Under the pieces are notes generated by a model. It made no database searches. It saw nothing but the letters and a program-made list of their open reading frames with translations, and was not told the DNA's origin. Both the position numbers and the translations under genes were made by a program. A stretch of 64,000 nucleotides of DNA from Mesobacillus boroniphilus (GTDB taxonomy: Bacteria; Bacillota; Bacilli; Bacillales; Cytobacillaceae), in assembly GCF_018424685.1 (NCBI RefSeq), contig NZ_QTKX01000001.1:248001-312000 (forward strand), read 5' to 3'. Below are positions 18,377-27,817 of this stretch, one piece after another (positions within the stretch are counted from its first letter, which is position 1; each line of letters begins with the position of its first letter).

Positions 18377-19204
18377 ATGGAAAGGGCAACCATTCTCGGA
18401 ATATATGATTTTATTGGGTATAGCTTGTGCCGGTATATGCTTGATCTTGGCGTTGAGATAGATGGTATCGATCCAGAAGGGAACATAGAAGATTATTTTA
18501 CAGAGGAAAAACGCCTGGAAATCGGCAGGAATGCCAACTTCACAGAAATTGGTCTGAAAGACTGGGAAGTTGAGGGAGCAAAAGGTTTTCTGTTTGTGAC
18601 TTTATTTGGATCGCTTCAGACACGGAAGGGTACAGATGATATAGTGGAAGCACTTTTAACCAAATTAGAAAACCGTCATTTGAAAAGGCTGCCGACAGCT
18701 GTCATACTGCCTGCATACTTTGCCCAAGAAAATGTGAAATTGAGAGAGGCAGATACAAAAATTAGCCATTTTATCAGCAGCCGGGAATCCACACTTCTAA
18801 CAATCTATTTGCCGACCATTTATGGTCCTTGGCAGCCGGAGGATTGTTTTTTTCAGCAAACGATGACTCTTTCTTCAATTGATGACAGGAAAATTCCTGA
18901 CATTGGACAATGGGAATGGACGCATGATTGTTTGTATATTGATGATGCAGTAAAAACGATAAAAGAAATGGCTGAATCAGGCCACCAGGGCCAGTATATA
19001 CTATCGAGTGGAGAACAGGGCAGATGGCTGCAATGTGCAGAGGAGCTACTTGGCAAGGAAGCTGCAATACTTAGGAAAGAAGTTAAGACACCAGTAATTA
19101 AAGGGTCAATCCAAGTCAGGCCAGTAGAACAAAATGAGCAAATCAGCAAGGGGTTAAGCAGGCAAAAGGAGCAATTTACCCGGATACAGGACAGCAGAGT
19201 CTAA
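18377..19204 (+). CDS. yjaV: YjaV-like NAD-dependent epimerase/dehydratase-family protein
   Basis: A 275-residue protein whose beginning (ERATILGIYDFIGYSLCRYMLDLGVEIDGID) has the strand-turn-helix of a short-chain Rossmann fold, with the glycine pattern degraded to GIYDFIG. Further signs of the family are the LPTIYGPWQPED segment (about 155-166) and DCLYIDDAVKTIKEM (about 182-196). The catalytic YxxxK pair is not evident, so enzymatic activity is doubtful. It has a strong AAGGAGG site and sits between yjaU and med. Function unknown. Confidence 0.72.
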   Translation: MERATILGIYDFIGYSLCRYMLDLGVEIDGIDPEGNIEDYFTEEKRLEIGRNANFTEIGLKDWEVEGAKGFLFVTLFGSLQTRKGTDDIVEALLTKLENRHLKRLPTAVILPAYFAQENVKLREADTKISHFISSRESTLLTIYLPTIYGPWQPEDCFFQQTMTLSSIDDRKIPDIGQWEWTHDCLYIDDAVKTIKEMAESGHQGQYILSSGEQGRWLQCAEELLGKEAAILRKEVKTPVIKGSIQVRPVEQNEQISKGLSRQKEQFTRIQDSRV

Positions 19205-19347
19205 GCGAATTTCGATAAACTACTTTTCAAAGTTATACTCCAGAGAGTAAAATGGTAAAAGATTCTTTTAATCGGTTCCATTTTAATAAAGCGAACACTG
19301 AATGATTTAAAGGATTTGCACAGTGGCGCAAAAAGGAGATGCATCGG

Positions 19348-20298
19348 ATGCTGAAACGTTTCGGGCTAATATTGTTAAGCCTTCTTTTGCTTGGGGGATG
19401 CGGACAACCTCTTGCAACAGGCAAGGTGGAGAAAGTCGGTCTGTTGGTGCCTGAAACTATTAATGATCAGGTGTGGGGGACGAAAGGGTATCGAGGACTT
19501 CTGAAAATCCAATCCAGCCTGGGAGTTGATGTCTTTTTCAAAGAAGGCATGGATTCACAGGAAGCCGTAGAAGCTGCAGTGAGGGAGTTCAACCGGCAGG
19601 GTGTTAACCTTATATATGGACATGGAAATGAGTACGCTGCCTATTTCAATAAGATTTCAGGGAAATACCCTGACATACATTTCATCAGTTTTAATGGAGA
19701 TGCCAGGACAAAAAATACTACAAGTCTAAACTTCAAGGCATATGCCATGGGCTTTTTTGGCGGAATGGTCGCGAGCCACATGTCTGAAACCGGCAGAGTC
19801 GGAATCATTGCAGCATTTGAATGGCAGCCAGAAGTGGAAGGCTTTTATGATGGTGCGATGTTTGAAAACAAGGATATGAAGGTCGACATACGATATGTAG
19901 GCCACTGGGATGACCAGGAGAAAGCGCTTGATGTACTTGATGATTTTTTGGCTAAGGGGGCTGATGTCATTTATCCAGCTGGTGATGGGTTCAATGTGCC
20001 CATCATTGAAAGGGTGAAGGACAAGGGGTTATATGTAATAGGCTATATTTCAGACCAGTCTGATTTCGGTGAGTCGACAGTTTTAACGAGTACTGTCCAG
20101 CATGTTGACGACTTGTATGAATTGTCGGCTAAAAAATTCAATAACGGAGACCTGAAGTCGGGTAATTTATCATTCGACTTTCAGGACGGAGTTATTTCCC
20201 TCGGTAAGTTCAGCCCACAAGTCGATTCGGATTATAGGAAAAAATTGAGCACGTATATCAATACTTATAAAGAAACCGGCAAATTACCAAACCAATGA
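19348..20298 (+). CDS. med: Med lipoprotein, positive regulator of comK
   Basis: A 316-residue lipoprotein of the Bmp/periplasmic-binding-protein family. The signal peptide ends in LLLLGGC with the lipidated cysteine at residue 18. The mature part has the repeating alpha/beta pattern and motifs such as FKAYAMGFFGGMVA and GVISLGKFSPQVD seen in Bmp proteins. In B. subtilis Med increases comK expression and is cotranscribed with comZ, as here. ATG 19348 is preferred to 19339 because GGAG lies directly against the latter. A purine nucleoside ligand is possible by family analogy. Confidence 0.88.
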   Translation: MLKRFGLILLSLLLLGGCGQPLATGKVEKVGLLVPETINDQVWGTKGYRGLLKIQSSLGVDVFFKEGMDSQEAVEAAVREFNRQGVNLIYGHGNEYAAYFNKISGKYPDIHFISFNGDARTKNTTSLNFKAYAMGFFGGMVASHMSETGRVGIIAAFEWQPEVEGFYDGAMFENKDMKVDIRYVGHWDDQEKALDVLDDFLAKGADVIYPAGDGFNVPIIERVKDKGLYVIGYISDQSDFGESTVLTSTVQHVDDLYELSAKKFNNGDLKSGNLSFDFQDGVISLGKFSPQVDSDYRKKLSTYINTYKETGKLPNQ

Positions 20299-20322
20299 TT
20301 AAGACTAGAGGAGGCAATATAC

Positions 20323-20511
20323 ATGCAAAATAATGACAAAACAATGGAGTTCATGCAAATCGCCATGAAGTATCTTCCGGAAGCACAGCAAAAACTTCAG
20401 GAGGCAGGCATTGAATTGACAATGGACAACCTGCAGCCATTTTTCACGCTTTTCACAAATGTAATGAACGAAGCTTACGAGCTGGGAAAAGCTGATGCCG
20501 CAAAAGAATAA
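20323..20511 (+). CDS. comZ: ComZ, repressor of the comG operon
   Basis: A 62-residue protein (B. subtilis ComZ is 63) with predicted helices separated by the central ELTMDNLQPFFTLF. In B. subtilis it dampens transcription of comG, encoding the competence pseudopilus. It starts 24 bases after med behind AGAGGAGG, so the two genes form one transcript with an activator (Med) and a brake (ComZ) of competence. Confidence 0.9.
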   Translation: MQNNDKTMEFMQIAMKYLPEAQQKLQEAGIELTMDNLQPFFTLFTNVMNEAYELGKADAAKE

Positions 20512-20519
20512 CATATACA

Positions 20520-20554
20520 GAAAAAAGCTGAGGAGCGCCTCAGCTTTTATTTTT
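20520..20554. terminator. Terminator after comZ
   Basis: AAAAAAGCTGAGG and CCTCAGCTTTTATTTTTT pair around a GCG-type loop. It also faces the end of the leftward gene at 20540. Confidence 0.85.
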
Positions 20555-20851
20555 TTCTATGAAATGGTCAAAAAGTGGCCTTACCTTGCCCACTAGTGGC
20601 TTGAGCTCTCTGGCTGATGTGATCAATGTATCTACATGGTACATCACTTCATCTAAATCAATTTGTCCCAGGTACTTGTTGAGGGGAGAATTATTTTTCA
20701 CACTTTGCTCGCTTTCTTCTTCTTTATTGCTGGGACGCCCGAACATGAATTGGTCGAAATGGGTATACTCCTGTTCTTGTTGATCGGAACCTTCATCATT
20801 CTCTCTCTTTAGCTTAAAACCAAATAGGTCCCTGGATCTTCCATCCTCCAT
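20540..20851 (-). CDS. Small acidic hypothetical protein at the yjzB position
   Basis: A 103-residue hydrophilic protein. The first half is rich in E, D, Q, S and N and probably disordered; the second half (about 55-103: LNKYLGQIDLDEVMYHVDTLI..., LKPLVGKVRPLFDHF) is a helical segment reminiscent of the C-terminal part of YppG/YqfQ-type spore proteins, a weak likeness. ATG 20851 has GGGAG five bases upstream; a GTG at 20863 is the alternative. It lies opposite to comZ and fabH. Function unknown. Confidence 0.6.
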   Translation of the reverse strand: MEDGRSRDLFGFKLKRENDEGSDQQEQEYTHFDQFMFGRPSNKEEESEQSVKNNSPLNKYLGQIDLDEVMYHVDTLITSARELKPLVGKVRPLFDHFIEKNKS

Positions 20852-21021
20852 TTTCACTCCCACCTTTCTTTTTCCTATTTTTCGTAAGAAACTGATTAGA
20901 CTGGCTTATTTCAATTGCTTTTAGGGCGTCAAATACGGCCCAAAAACATTGGTCTTCACTGTCATTTTATGATTTGTCTGGCCATATGGACTAGGGCAGG
21001 TGCGGATTTCTTAATTTTCAG

Positions 21022-21051
21022 TTGCAGTGAAAGAGCAGTTTCTGATAAAAT
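21022..21051 (+). promoter_or_regulatory. Extended -10 promoter of fabH-fabF
   Basis: TTGCAG at 21022-21027 and TAAAAT at 21046-21051 are 18 bases apart, and a TG sits one base before the -10, the extended -10 form. Confidence 0.6.
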
Positions 21052-21068
21052 TAGTACCAAGTCATAAT
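21051..21068 (+). promoter_or_regulatory. FapR operator at fabH
   Basis: TTAGTACCAAGTCATAAT matches the FapR consensus, which opens with TTAGTACC and ends in a TAAT-type half. It overlaps the end of the -10 and the predicted start, where FapR represses and malonyl-CoA relieves repression of fatty-acid genes. Confidence 0.85.
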
Positions 21069-21129
21069 AATTGATAATAAAAATTTAGAGAAATATAGAA
21101 ATAATACAAGATAAAAGGAGATGGATCCC

Positions 21130-22062
21130 ATGAATGCAGGGATAACTGGGGTTGGCCGGTACTTGCCGGAGAATATTGTGACAAACCTTGATTTGGAAAA
21201 GAGAATGGATACTTCGGATGAGTGGATCCGGACAAGGACGGGGATTGAAGAAAGAAGAATAGCAGGCGACGATATAGAAACATCGGATTTAGCCTACCGT
21301 GCTGCTGTTGAAGCAATCAGCAATGCTGGGATATCAGCTGAGGACCTCGACTTGATTCTTGTGGCAACTGTTACACCTGATCAGCCTTTTCCAACAGTAT
21401 CGTGTATGCTCCAGGATCAACTGGGGGCGAAAAAAGCAGCAGCGATGGACGTGAGTGCTGCATGTGCCGGTTTCATGTATGGGATGGTTACGGCGAAACA
21501 ATTTATAGAATCAGGTGCTTATAAGTATGTTTTAATAGTAGGTGTAGAAAAGCTGTCCAAGATCACCGACTGGAACGATCGCAATACAGCTGTTTTATTT
21601 GGTGATGGTGCTGGAGCGGTAGTTATGGGACCTGTTTCGGAGGGCAAAGGAGTTCTTTCGTTTGAATTGGGTTCTGATGGCTCTGGCGGGAAGCATCTAT
21701 ACCAGGAAGATTACATTGTGATGAACGGGCGGGAAGTTTTTAAATTTGCTGTCAGGCAAATGGGCGAGAGCAGCATTAACGTTCTTGAAAAAGCAGGGCT
21801 TTCAAAAGAGGACGTCGATTTCTTGATTCCCCACCAGGCAAATATTAGAATTATGGAATCAGCCCGCCAGCGACTGGAGCTGCCGGTTGAAAAAATGTCT
21901 AAGACAGTCCATAAATACGGAAATACATCAGCCGCGTCTATTCCAATCTCGCTTTTTGAAGAACTGGAAGCAGGAAAAATCAAGGATGGCGATTTAGTTG
22001 TCATGGTTGGATTTGGCGGCGGTTTGACATGGGGCGCGATTGCTATGCGCTGGGGTAAATAA
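21130..22062 (+). CDS. fabH: 3-oxoacyl-ACP synthase III FabH
   Basis: Starts fatty-acid chains by condensing acyl-CoA (branched in Bacillus) with malonyl-ACP. The 310-residue enzyme has the full triad: Cys112 in DVSAACAGF, the His of IPHQANIRI and the Asn of [14 protein letters not shown] 21130 is used, nine bases after AAAGGAG; the ATG at 21121 is too close. It corresponds to fabHA of B. subtilis by position. fabF follows by 59 bases in the same unit. Confidence 0.96.
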   Translation: MNAGITGVGRYLPENIVTNLDLEKRMDTSDEWIRTRTGIEERRIAGDDIETSDLAYRAAVEAISNAGISAEDLDLILVATVTPDQPFPTVSCMLQDQLGAKKAAAMDVSAACAGFMYGMVTAKQFIESGAYKYVLIVGVEKLSKITDWNDRNTAVLFGDGAGAVVMGPVSEGKGVLSFELGSDGSGGKHLYQEDYIVMNGREVFKFAVRQMGESSINVLEKAGLSKEDVDFLIPHQANIRIMESARQRLELPVEKMSKTVHKYGNTSAASIPISLFEELEAGKIKDGDLVVMVGFGGGLTWGAIAMRWGK

Positions 22063-22121
22063 ATCACATAAGTTGAACTCTATATAAAATAAGAGTCTAG
22101 TTAAAAGGAGATGCAATTAGA

Positions 22122-23363
22122 ATGGATAAACGCAGAGTTGTAGTTACTGGAATCGGAGCTGTCACTCCTATAGGGAATGACGCGGAAACTACATGGAAAA
22201 ACATCATTGAGGGTGTTTCCGGAATCGGACCGGTCACAAGACTGAATGCAGATGACTTTCCTGCTAAGGTTGCGGCGGAAGTAAAAGAATTTAATGTTGA
22301 AAACTTTATCGATCGCAAAGATGCTAGGAAGATGGATCGTTTTACTCATTATGCAGTTGCCGCTTCATTGATGGCAGTAAAAGATTCTGGTCTGGAAATC
22401 ACAGATCACAATGCTCCTAGGGTCGGTGTATGGATTGGGTCAGGAATTGGCGGGATGGAGACATTCGAGCAGCAGCATGAAACATTCATGAATAGGGGCT
22501 ACCGCAGAGTAAGCCCATTCTTTGTGCCAATGATGATTCCTGATATGGCTACAGGACAGGTATCCATCACACTGGGCGCAAGAGGCTTTAATTCTTGTAC
22601 AGTCACAGCATGTGCGACAGGTACCAACTCAATCGGGGATGCCTTTAAGGTCATCCAACGCGGCGACGCTGACGTGATGGTTACTGGAGGAGCAGAAGCG
22701 CCAATCACGAAAATGTCTTTTGCAGGCTTTTGTGCAAATACAGCTCTATCTACTAACCAGGATCCACAAAAAGCGAGCAGGCCATTTGATAAAAATCGTG
22801 ATGGATTTGTCATGGGTGAGGGCTCAGGCATTGTTGTCCTTGAAGATTTAGAACACGCACTGGCCCGTGGAGCTAAAATATATGCTGAAATCGTTGGTTA
22901 CGGTGCTACCGGAGATGCATATCATATTACCGCGCCAGCTCCTGAAGGAGAAGGCGGGGCAAGAGCGATGAAAATGGCACTTGACGATGCAGGCCTTGCT
23001 CCAGAAGAAGTAGGATATATCAATGCCCATGGAACAAGCACTGAATATAATGATAAATACGAAACAATGGCCATCAAGTCAGTTTTTGGGGAGCAGGCGT
23101 ATAAGCTTGCAGTAAGCTCAACAAAATCGATGACAGGGCACCTGCTCGGAGCAGCAGGCGGTATCGAAGCAATTTTCACGATTCTTGCTTTGAAAGAAGG
23201 AATCCTGCCACCAACTATCAACCTGGAAACACCAGACCCAGATTGTGACCTGGATTATGTGCCTAACGAGGCACGTAAGCAACAGGTAAATGCAGCAATC
23301 AGCAACTCACTAGGCTTCGGCGGACATAATGCGACAATTGCATTTAGAAAATATGATGCTTAA
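22122..23363 (+). CDS. fabF: 3-oxoacyl-ACP synthase II FabF
   Basis: Elongating condensing enzyme of fatty-acid synthesis, 413 residues. The nucleophile Cys164 lies in [11 protein letters not shown]; the two histidines are in [11 protein letters not shown] and [13 protein letters not shown]; the C-terminal [15 protein letters not shown] motif is intact. It is preceded by AAAAGGAG and is probably controlled with fabH by FapR. Confidence 0.97.
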   Translation: MDKRRVVVTGIGAVTPIGNDAETTWKNIIEGVSGIGPVTRLNADDFPAKVAAEVKEFNVENFIDRKDARKMDRFTHYAVAASLMAVKDSGLEITDHNAPRVGVWIGSGIGGMETFEQQHETFMNRGYRRVSPFFVPMMIPDMATGQVSITLGARGFNSCTVTACATGTNSIGDAFKVIQRGDADVMVTGGAEAPITKMSFAGFCANTALSTNQDPQKASRPFDKNRDGFVMGEGSGIVVLEDLEHALARGAKIYAEIVGYGATGDAYHITAPAPEGEGGARAMKMALDDAGLAPEEVGYINAHGTSTEYNDKYETMAIKSVFGEQAYKLAVSSTKSMTGHLLGAAGGIEAIFTILALKEGILPPTINLETPDPDCDLDYVPNEARKQQVNAAISNSLGFGGHNATIAFRKYDA

Positions 23364-23399
23364 TGAATAAGACGGGGAAGAAGTTAAATTCTTCTACTA

Positions 23400-23440
23400 G
23401 CAGAAACTCTATTTGATTATAGGGTTTCTGCTTTTTTTTA
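23400..23440 (+). terminator. Terminator after fabF
   Basis: GCAGAAACTCTAT and ATAGGGTTTCTGC form an imperfect stem followed by eight Ts. Confidence 0.8.
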
Positions 23441-23452
23441 TTACCCCTTTAG

Positions 23453-23600
23453 TAGGTAAAAGCAGAGTCCTTGCATTGTCCGAAAAAGCTCCCAATCTCC
23501 ATATTTGGGTAAAAGCAGAGTCCCTGCATTGCCCGAGAAAGTTTCAATACTCACATTTGGGTAAAAGCAGTGTTCATCATACTCCCTCTCAAAACTTCCA
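23453..23600. repeat. Tandem ~52-bp repeat, about 2.5 units, between fabF and appD
   Basis: GGTAAAAGCAG recurs at 23455, 23508 and 23560 (spacing 53 and 52). Each unit has GCAG-AGTCC-(T/C)TGC and a CCCAA...TTGGG inverted pair; the third unit decays after about 15 bases. It begins after the fabF terminator. An open frame runs through it (23413-23652) but has no ribosome site and is not considered a gene. Confidence 0.75.
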
Positions 23601-23719
23601 TTGTAGAAAACGAAAACTCAATCCTATTCTTATCTCGCTCATTTGCGACTAGTAAAAAGCGACTTCAATTAAAACAATTCACCTGCAAAAAGTACATTTT
23701 TCCTAACACTTATAAAATA

Positions 23720-23791
23720 TTGCACATAAAAAAGTAATGAAAGTGTAATAAAAGAACGCTCTTTCTAATAATTAATAATTATCAGAATCTT
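23720..23791 (+). promoter_or_regulatory. Promoter region and CodY-like box of the app operon
   Basis: A possible promoter is TTGCAC (23720-23725) and TGTAAT (23744-23749), 18 bases apart. AATTATCAGAATCTT at 23777-23791 matches 12 of 15 positions of the CodY motif AATTTTCWGAAAATT and would lie just downstream of the start, where CodY represses in rich conditions. Confidence 0.5.
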
Positions 23792-23856
23792 TTACTTGGT
23801 CAGAAAGTCATTTCTCTTAATATCAATTTCATTGGAATAGGCGGTGTACAAGAAAC

Positions 23857-24840
23857 GTGACAGCCTTATTGGAACTAAAGAATCTTAAAACCTATTTTAA
23901 AAGGAAAAAGACAATGATTCCAGCAGTTGATGGAGTTGATTTAGTCATCAATAGAGGGGAAACTGTCGCATTGGTAGGGGAATCAGGATCTGGAAAGAGT
24001 ATTACCTCTCTATCGATTATGCGATTGATACCTAGTCCTCCCGGAGAAATTGTGGACGGGCAGATCCATTTTGATGGCCGGGATCTTGTCAAAGCCAGCG
24101 AGGAAGAAATGTGCAAAATCCGCGGGAATGATATATCGATGATTTTCCAGGAACCTATGACCTCGCTCAATCCTGTACTTACCATCGGTGATCAAATCAT
24201 GGAAGTCCTGACATACCATCAGGGCTTGAATAATGCCATGGCGAAGAAAAAGGCAGTTGAGATGCTGGAGTTGGTTGGTTTTTCCCGTGCGAAGGAAATC
24301 ATCAATGATTATCCGCACCGGCTTTCGGGGGGGATGCGCCAGAGAGTGATGATTGCGATGGCGATGAGCTGCAACCCTAAGCTATTGATAGCGGATGAGC
24401 CGACAACTGCATTGGACGTGACCATACAGGCGCAAATATTGGACTTGATGAAGGAGTTGAGCACAAAGTTTGAAACCTCAATCCTTATCATCACCCATGA
24501 TCTGGGAGTGGTTTCTGAAGTTGCTGATCGAGTCGTCGTCCTGTATGCAGGGCAGGTAGTAGAAGAAGCAATGGTGGAAGATCTATTTGAAAATCCGCTG
24601 CATCCTTATACCAGTGGTCTTATGGGTTCCATCCCATCGATAGACGAGGACCATTCACGGCTTGCTTCTATTGAAGGAAATGTTCCGTCGCCTGAAAATC
24701 TCCCATCAGGCTGCCGTTTTGCGCCTCGCTGCCCGCATGCCTTTGAGCGCTGTTTCAGTGAAATGCCAGAGCTTGTGAGAAAATACGCCAATCGTTCTGT
24801 AAGGTGCTTCCTACATGATAGCAAGGAGGTGAAGCAATGA
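23857..24840 (+). CDS. appD: Oligopeptide ABC transporter ATP-binding protein AppD
   Basis: One of the two ATPases that power peptide import. The 327-residue protein has Walker A GESGSGKS (about 41-48), the signature LSGGMRQR (about 154-161), Walker [13 protein letters not shown] and the switch histidine in IITHDLG. The C-terminal oligopeptide/dipeptide extension has the cysteine motif [14 protein letters not shown]. The start is a GTG with a weak upstream AGGCGG. It heads an operon D-F-A-B-C as in B. subtilis app, and its stop overlaps the next start. Confidence 0.9.
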   Translation: MTALLELKNLKTYFKRKKTMIPAVDGVDLVINRGETVALVGESGSGKSITSLSIMRLIPSPPGEIVDGQIHFDGRDLVKASEEEMCKIRGNDISMIFQEPMTSLNPVLTIGDQIMEVLTYHQGLNNAMAKKKAVEMLELVGFSRAKEIINDYPHRLSGGMRQRVMIAMAMSCNPKLLIADEPTTALDVTIQAQILDLMKELSTKFETSILIITHDLGVVSEVADRVVVLYAGQVVEEAMVEDLFENPLHPYTSGLMGSIPSIDEDHSRLASIEGNVPSPENLPSGCRFAPRCPHAFERCFSEMPELVRKYANRSVRCFLHDSKEVKQ

Positions 24841-25859
24841 TATCGCCAACTGAAACCATGGAAAAGAATTCATCGGAGAATGGCTCTGAAATCTTGCTTG
24901 AATTACAGGATGTAAGAAAACACTTTCCCATAAAATCCGGCTTGCTGCAAAAGACAGTTGGTCATATAAAGGCAGTCGATGGAATAAATCTGAAGGTGAA
25001 TAAAGGTGAGACATTAGGAATCGTTGGAGAATCAGGATGTGGCAAATCAACAGTCGGCAGGACCGTTATCCGACTCTATGAACCTACCGATGGAAAGATC
25101 ATTTTCAATGGCAGGGATATCTCCCATTTATCTGAAGGTGAGCTTCGAAAGGATGTACGCAAAAACATCCAGATGATTTTTCAGGATCCATTCGCTTCCC
25201 TTAACCCAAGGAAAACACTAAGGTCAATCATCAGGGAGCCTCTTGATACCCATCATCTGTATAAAAGCAAAGAGAGGGATGAAAAAGTTGAAAGTCTGTT
25301 GGAGAAGGTCGGACTCAATGCTTCATTCATCAATCGGTATCCACATGAATTTTCAGGCGGACAGCGGCAAAGAATCGGGATATCAAGGGCGCTGGCATTG
25401 AACCCTGAACTGATCATTGCCGATGAAGCTGTGTCAGCATTGGATGTTTCAATCCAGGCACAAATTATCAATTTGATGGAGGACCTGCAGGAAGAATTCG
25501 GTCTTACTTATATCTTTATATCGCATGACCTAAGTGTTGTCAGGCATATAAGCGACAGGGTAGGAGTTATGTACCTTGGAAAAATGATGGAGCTTGCTTC
25601 AAAAAAAGAGCTTTACGCAGAACCGCTCCATCCATATACGCAGGCATTGCTGTCGGCTGTGCCGGTGCCTAGAAAGAAAGGTGTCATAAAGAGGGAACGG
25701 ATTATTTTAAAAGGTGAGCTGCCAAGCCCGGCAAACCCGCCAAAAGGGTGTGTCTTCCATACAAGGTGTCCAGCTGCATTTGACCTTTGCAAACAAGTGA
25801 ACCCTGACTTCAAAGAAGTCAAGAACAACCATTTTGTTGCCTGCCATCTGTATACATAG
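24837..25859 (+). CDS. appF: Oligopeptide ABC transporter ATP-binding protein AppF
   Basis: Partner ATPase of AppD, 340 residues, with Walker A GESGCGKS (about 63-70), signature FSGGQRQR (about 170-177) and the C-terminal motif [14 protein letters not shown]. Walker B reads [12 protein letters not shown] rather than the usual ADEPVSALD, so a proline is replaced by alanine beside the catalytic glutamate region; activity should be preserved. It overlaps appD by ATGA and has a strong AAGGAGG site inside the end of appD. Confidence 0.9.
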   Translation: MISPTETMEKNSSENGSEILLELQDVRKHFPIKSGLLQKTVGHIKAVDGINLKVNKGETLGIVGESGCGKSTVGRTVIRLYEPTDGKIIFNGRDISHLSEGELRKDVRKNIQMIFQDPFASLNPRKTLRSIIREPLDTHHLYKSKERDEKVESLLEKVGLNASFINRYPHEFSGGQRQRIGISRALALNPELIIADEAVSALDVSIQAQIINLMEDLQEEFGLTYIFISHDLSVVRHISDRVGVMYLGKMMELASKKELYAEPLHPYTQALLSAVPVPRKKGVIKRERIILKGELPSPANPPKGCVFHTRCPAAFDLCKQVNPDFKEVKNNHFVACHLYT

Positions 25860-25873
25860 GGCAGGAGCAGGAC

Positions 25874-26026
25874 TTGAAAGGAGGAGATACCAGCACCTTT
25901 CTATTGTTTAAGGCTATTTACGTAAACTTTGTTGTTGAACGAGTATTAATGTATTCCGAAATCAGTCTGGAAGCTTGTAAGAATGCATTAGCAGATGCGA
26001 ATAACAAAAATGGATTCCGTAAATGA
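25874..26026 (+). CDS. Possible 50-residue small ORF between appF and appA
   Basis: A TTG at 25874, six bases after an AGGAG, opens a frame of 50 codons ending at TGA 26024-26026 in the gap between appF and appA. The predicted product is (M)KGGDTSTFLLFKAIYVNF..., mixed hydrophobic then polar, without a recognisable family. An open frame this long can arise by chance; it is listed as tentative. Confidence 0.2.
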   Translation: MKGGDTSTFLLFKAIYVNFVVERVLMYSEISLEACKNALADANNKNGFRK

Positions 26027-26071
26027 AATGGCAAATAAAAAACCTAGTAAAAAACTTAAGGGGGAAATGAA

Positions 26072-27721
26072 GTGAAATTTAAAAAAGCTTCTTGGTGGTT
26101 GATTAGCCTTACTTTGATCTTGTCGATGTTCCTGACTGCGTGTTCAGGGAATACAGCTGAGGATCCTAAAGAAACTCCTGGAGATGACGGCAAGAAAGAA
26201 GAGGAGGCATCAGGGCCGCAGCAAGGCGGGGACTTAATTATTGGTTCCACTGGTGCTCCAACGATTTTCAACCCGCTTTACTCTACTGACTCGTCAAGCT
26301 CTGACATTGAGGGGTTCATTTTTGACAGTCTTGTATCTTCAGATACTGAATTCAACCCGACACTCAGTATGGCTGAATCCATCGATACATCTGAGGATGG
26401 CCTGACTTTTACAGCCAAATTGAAGCAGGGCATCAAATGGCATGACGGAGAGGATTTCACAGCAGACGATGTCGTGTTCACCTTCAGTGTTCCGAAAGAT
26501 CCTGATTATAATGGTGAGCGAGGATCAGCTTTCGAGGCATTAGAATCCGTAACAAAAATCGATGATTATACTGTTGTGTTCAAACTGAGTAAGAAGGATG
26601 CTTCATTCTATCCCGTTTCCTTGAGCTACTATATCCTTCCTGAACATATTTTAAAGGATGTCCCTGTTGCAGAACTTGGCGAGCATGAATTCAATACAAA
26701 GAGTCCAATTGGTACAGGTCCATTCAAATTTGTTGAATGGAAGGATGGCGAATATGTAAAAGTTGAAGCATTCGGTGACTACTTCAAAGGTCGTCCTTAT
26801 CTTGATACACTCACATACAAAATCGTACCAGACATGGATGCGATGATTGCGCAGCTCCAGGCTGGCGATATTCATTTTGCAGCAGGCGTTCCTGGTACTG
26901 ACATCGAAACAGTCAAGTCATTCCCAGGTGTAAAGGTAGAATCGGGCTTAGGTCTTTCTTACACATACCTGGGCTATAACCAGAAGAATGACCTGTTTAA
27001 AGACAAGAAAGTACGCCAGGCAATCACTCATGCAATTGACAGAGAAGCGATTGTCAGCTCTGTCATGAACGGTGATGGTAAAGTGGCACACGTTCCGGAA
27101 AGCCCGCTATCTTTTGCCTATAATGATGACGTTAAAAAATTCGAGTATGATGTTGATAAAGCTAAGGAATTACTTGCTGATGCTGGATGGAAAGACTCTG
27201 ATGGCGATGGAATCCTTGATAAGGATGGGAAGAAATTCTCATTCACGGTTAAAACGAACCAGGGCAACAAAGTCCGTGAAGATATCGTTGTCGTCCTTCA
27301 GGAACAGCTGAAGGAAGTAGGAATCGAGGCGAAGCCTGAAATCGTTGAATGGAGCGCGTTCATTGAGCAGATTTCCGCTCCGAACTGGAACTATGATGCA
27401 CTTGTCCTGGGATGGAGCCTGTCAACATTCCCGGACCAGTATGATATTTTCCACACGAGCCAGATGGAAGAAGGCCTTAACTTCGTCTGGTACTCAAATC
27501 CTGAAGCAGATAAGCTGATGGAAGAAGCAAAACAGATTCTTGATCAGGATGAATATAAGGCAGCATATGCCGACATCTATAAGATGCTGGCAGAAGACCA
27601 GCCATACACATTCCTGTACTATCCTAACGTCCACAGGGTAATGCCAGCGAATCTTGAAGGCTATGTTTTCCACGCGAAGGATGATTTTTATGAAATCTCC
27701 AAGTGGTGGATAAAAAATTAG
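26072..27721 (+). CDS. appA: Oligopeptide-binding lipoprotein AppA
   Basis: Extracellular solute-binding protein of family 5 that captures peptides for the AppBC channel. It is 549 residues. The signal peptide ends in MFLTAC, giving a lipid-anchored cysteine at about residue 24. The mature part, QQGGDLIIGSTGAPTIFNPLYSTD and the WSLSTFPDQYDIFHTSQ segment, is very close to what I recall of B. subtilis AppA, so this operon, not the following one, is the true app operon. The start is GTG 26072 behind AAGGGGG. Confidence 0.9.
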   Translation: MKFKKASWWLISLTLILSMFLTACSGNTAEDPKETPGDDGKKEEEASGPQQGGDLIIGSTGAPTIFNPLYSTDSSSSDIEGFIFDSLVSSDTEFNPTLSMAESIDTSEDGLTFTAKLKQGIKWHDGEDFTADDVVFTFSVPKDPDYNGERGSAFEALESVTKIDDYTVVFKLSKKDASFYPVSLSYYILPEHILKDVPVAELGEHEFNTKSPIGTGPFKFVEWKDGEYVKVEAFGDYFKGRPYLDTLTYKIVPDMDAMIAQLQAGDIHFAAGVPGTDIETVKSFPGVKVESGLGLSYTYLGYNQKNDLFKDKKVRQAITHAIDREAIVSSVMNGDGKVAHVPESPLSFAYNDDVKKFEYDVDKAKELLADAGWKDSDGDGILDKDGKKFSFTVKTNQGNKVREDIVVVLQEQLKEVGIEAKPEIVEWSAFIEQISAPNWNYDALVLGWSLSTFPDQYDIFHTSQMEEGLNFVWYSNPEADKLMEEAKQILDQDEYKAAYADIYKMLAEDQPYTFLYYPNVHRVMPANLEGYVFHAKDDFYEISKWWIKN

Positions 27722-27745
27722 ATTTATTAACCCACATCATCTGTA

Positions 27746-27773
27746 TGGGAGGGAAGGGGGATCCCTTCCCTCT
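27746..27773 (+). other. Stem-loop after appA
   Basis: GAGGGAAGG and CCTTCCCTC pair across a short GGGAT-type loop. No T-run follows, so it is more likely a 3'-end stabiliser that raises the amount of appA mRNA than a full terminator. Confidence 0.6.
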
Positions 27774-27817
27774 CAAACTTTGAATATCAGAAATAATAAA
27801 TTTCACTCCGAGAATTG

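Noticed and set aside
23413..23652. 79-codon frame after fabF
   Set aside because: It starts in the fabF terminator and runs through the 52-base repeats; no ribosome site.
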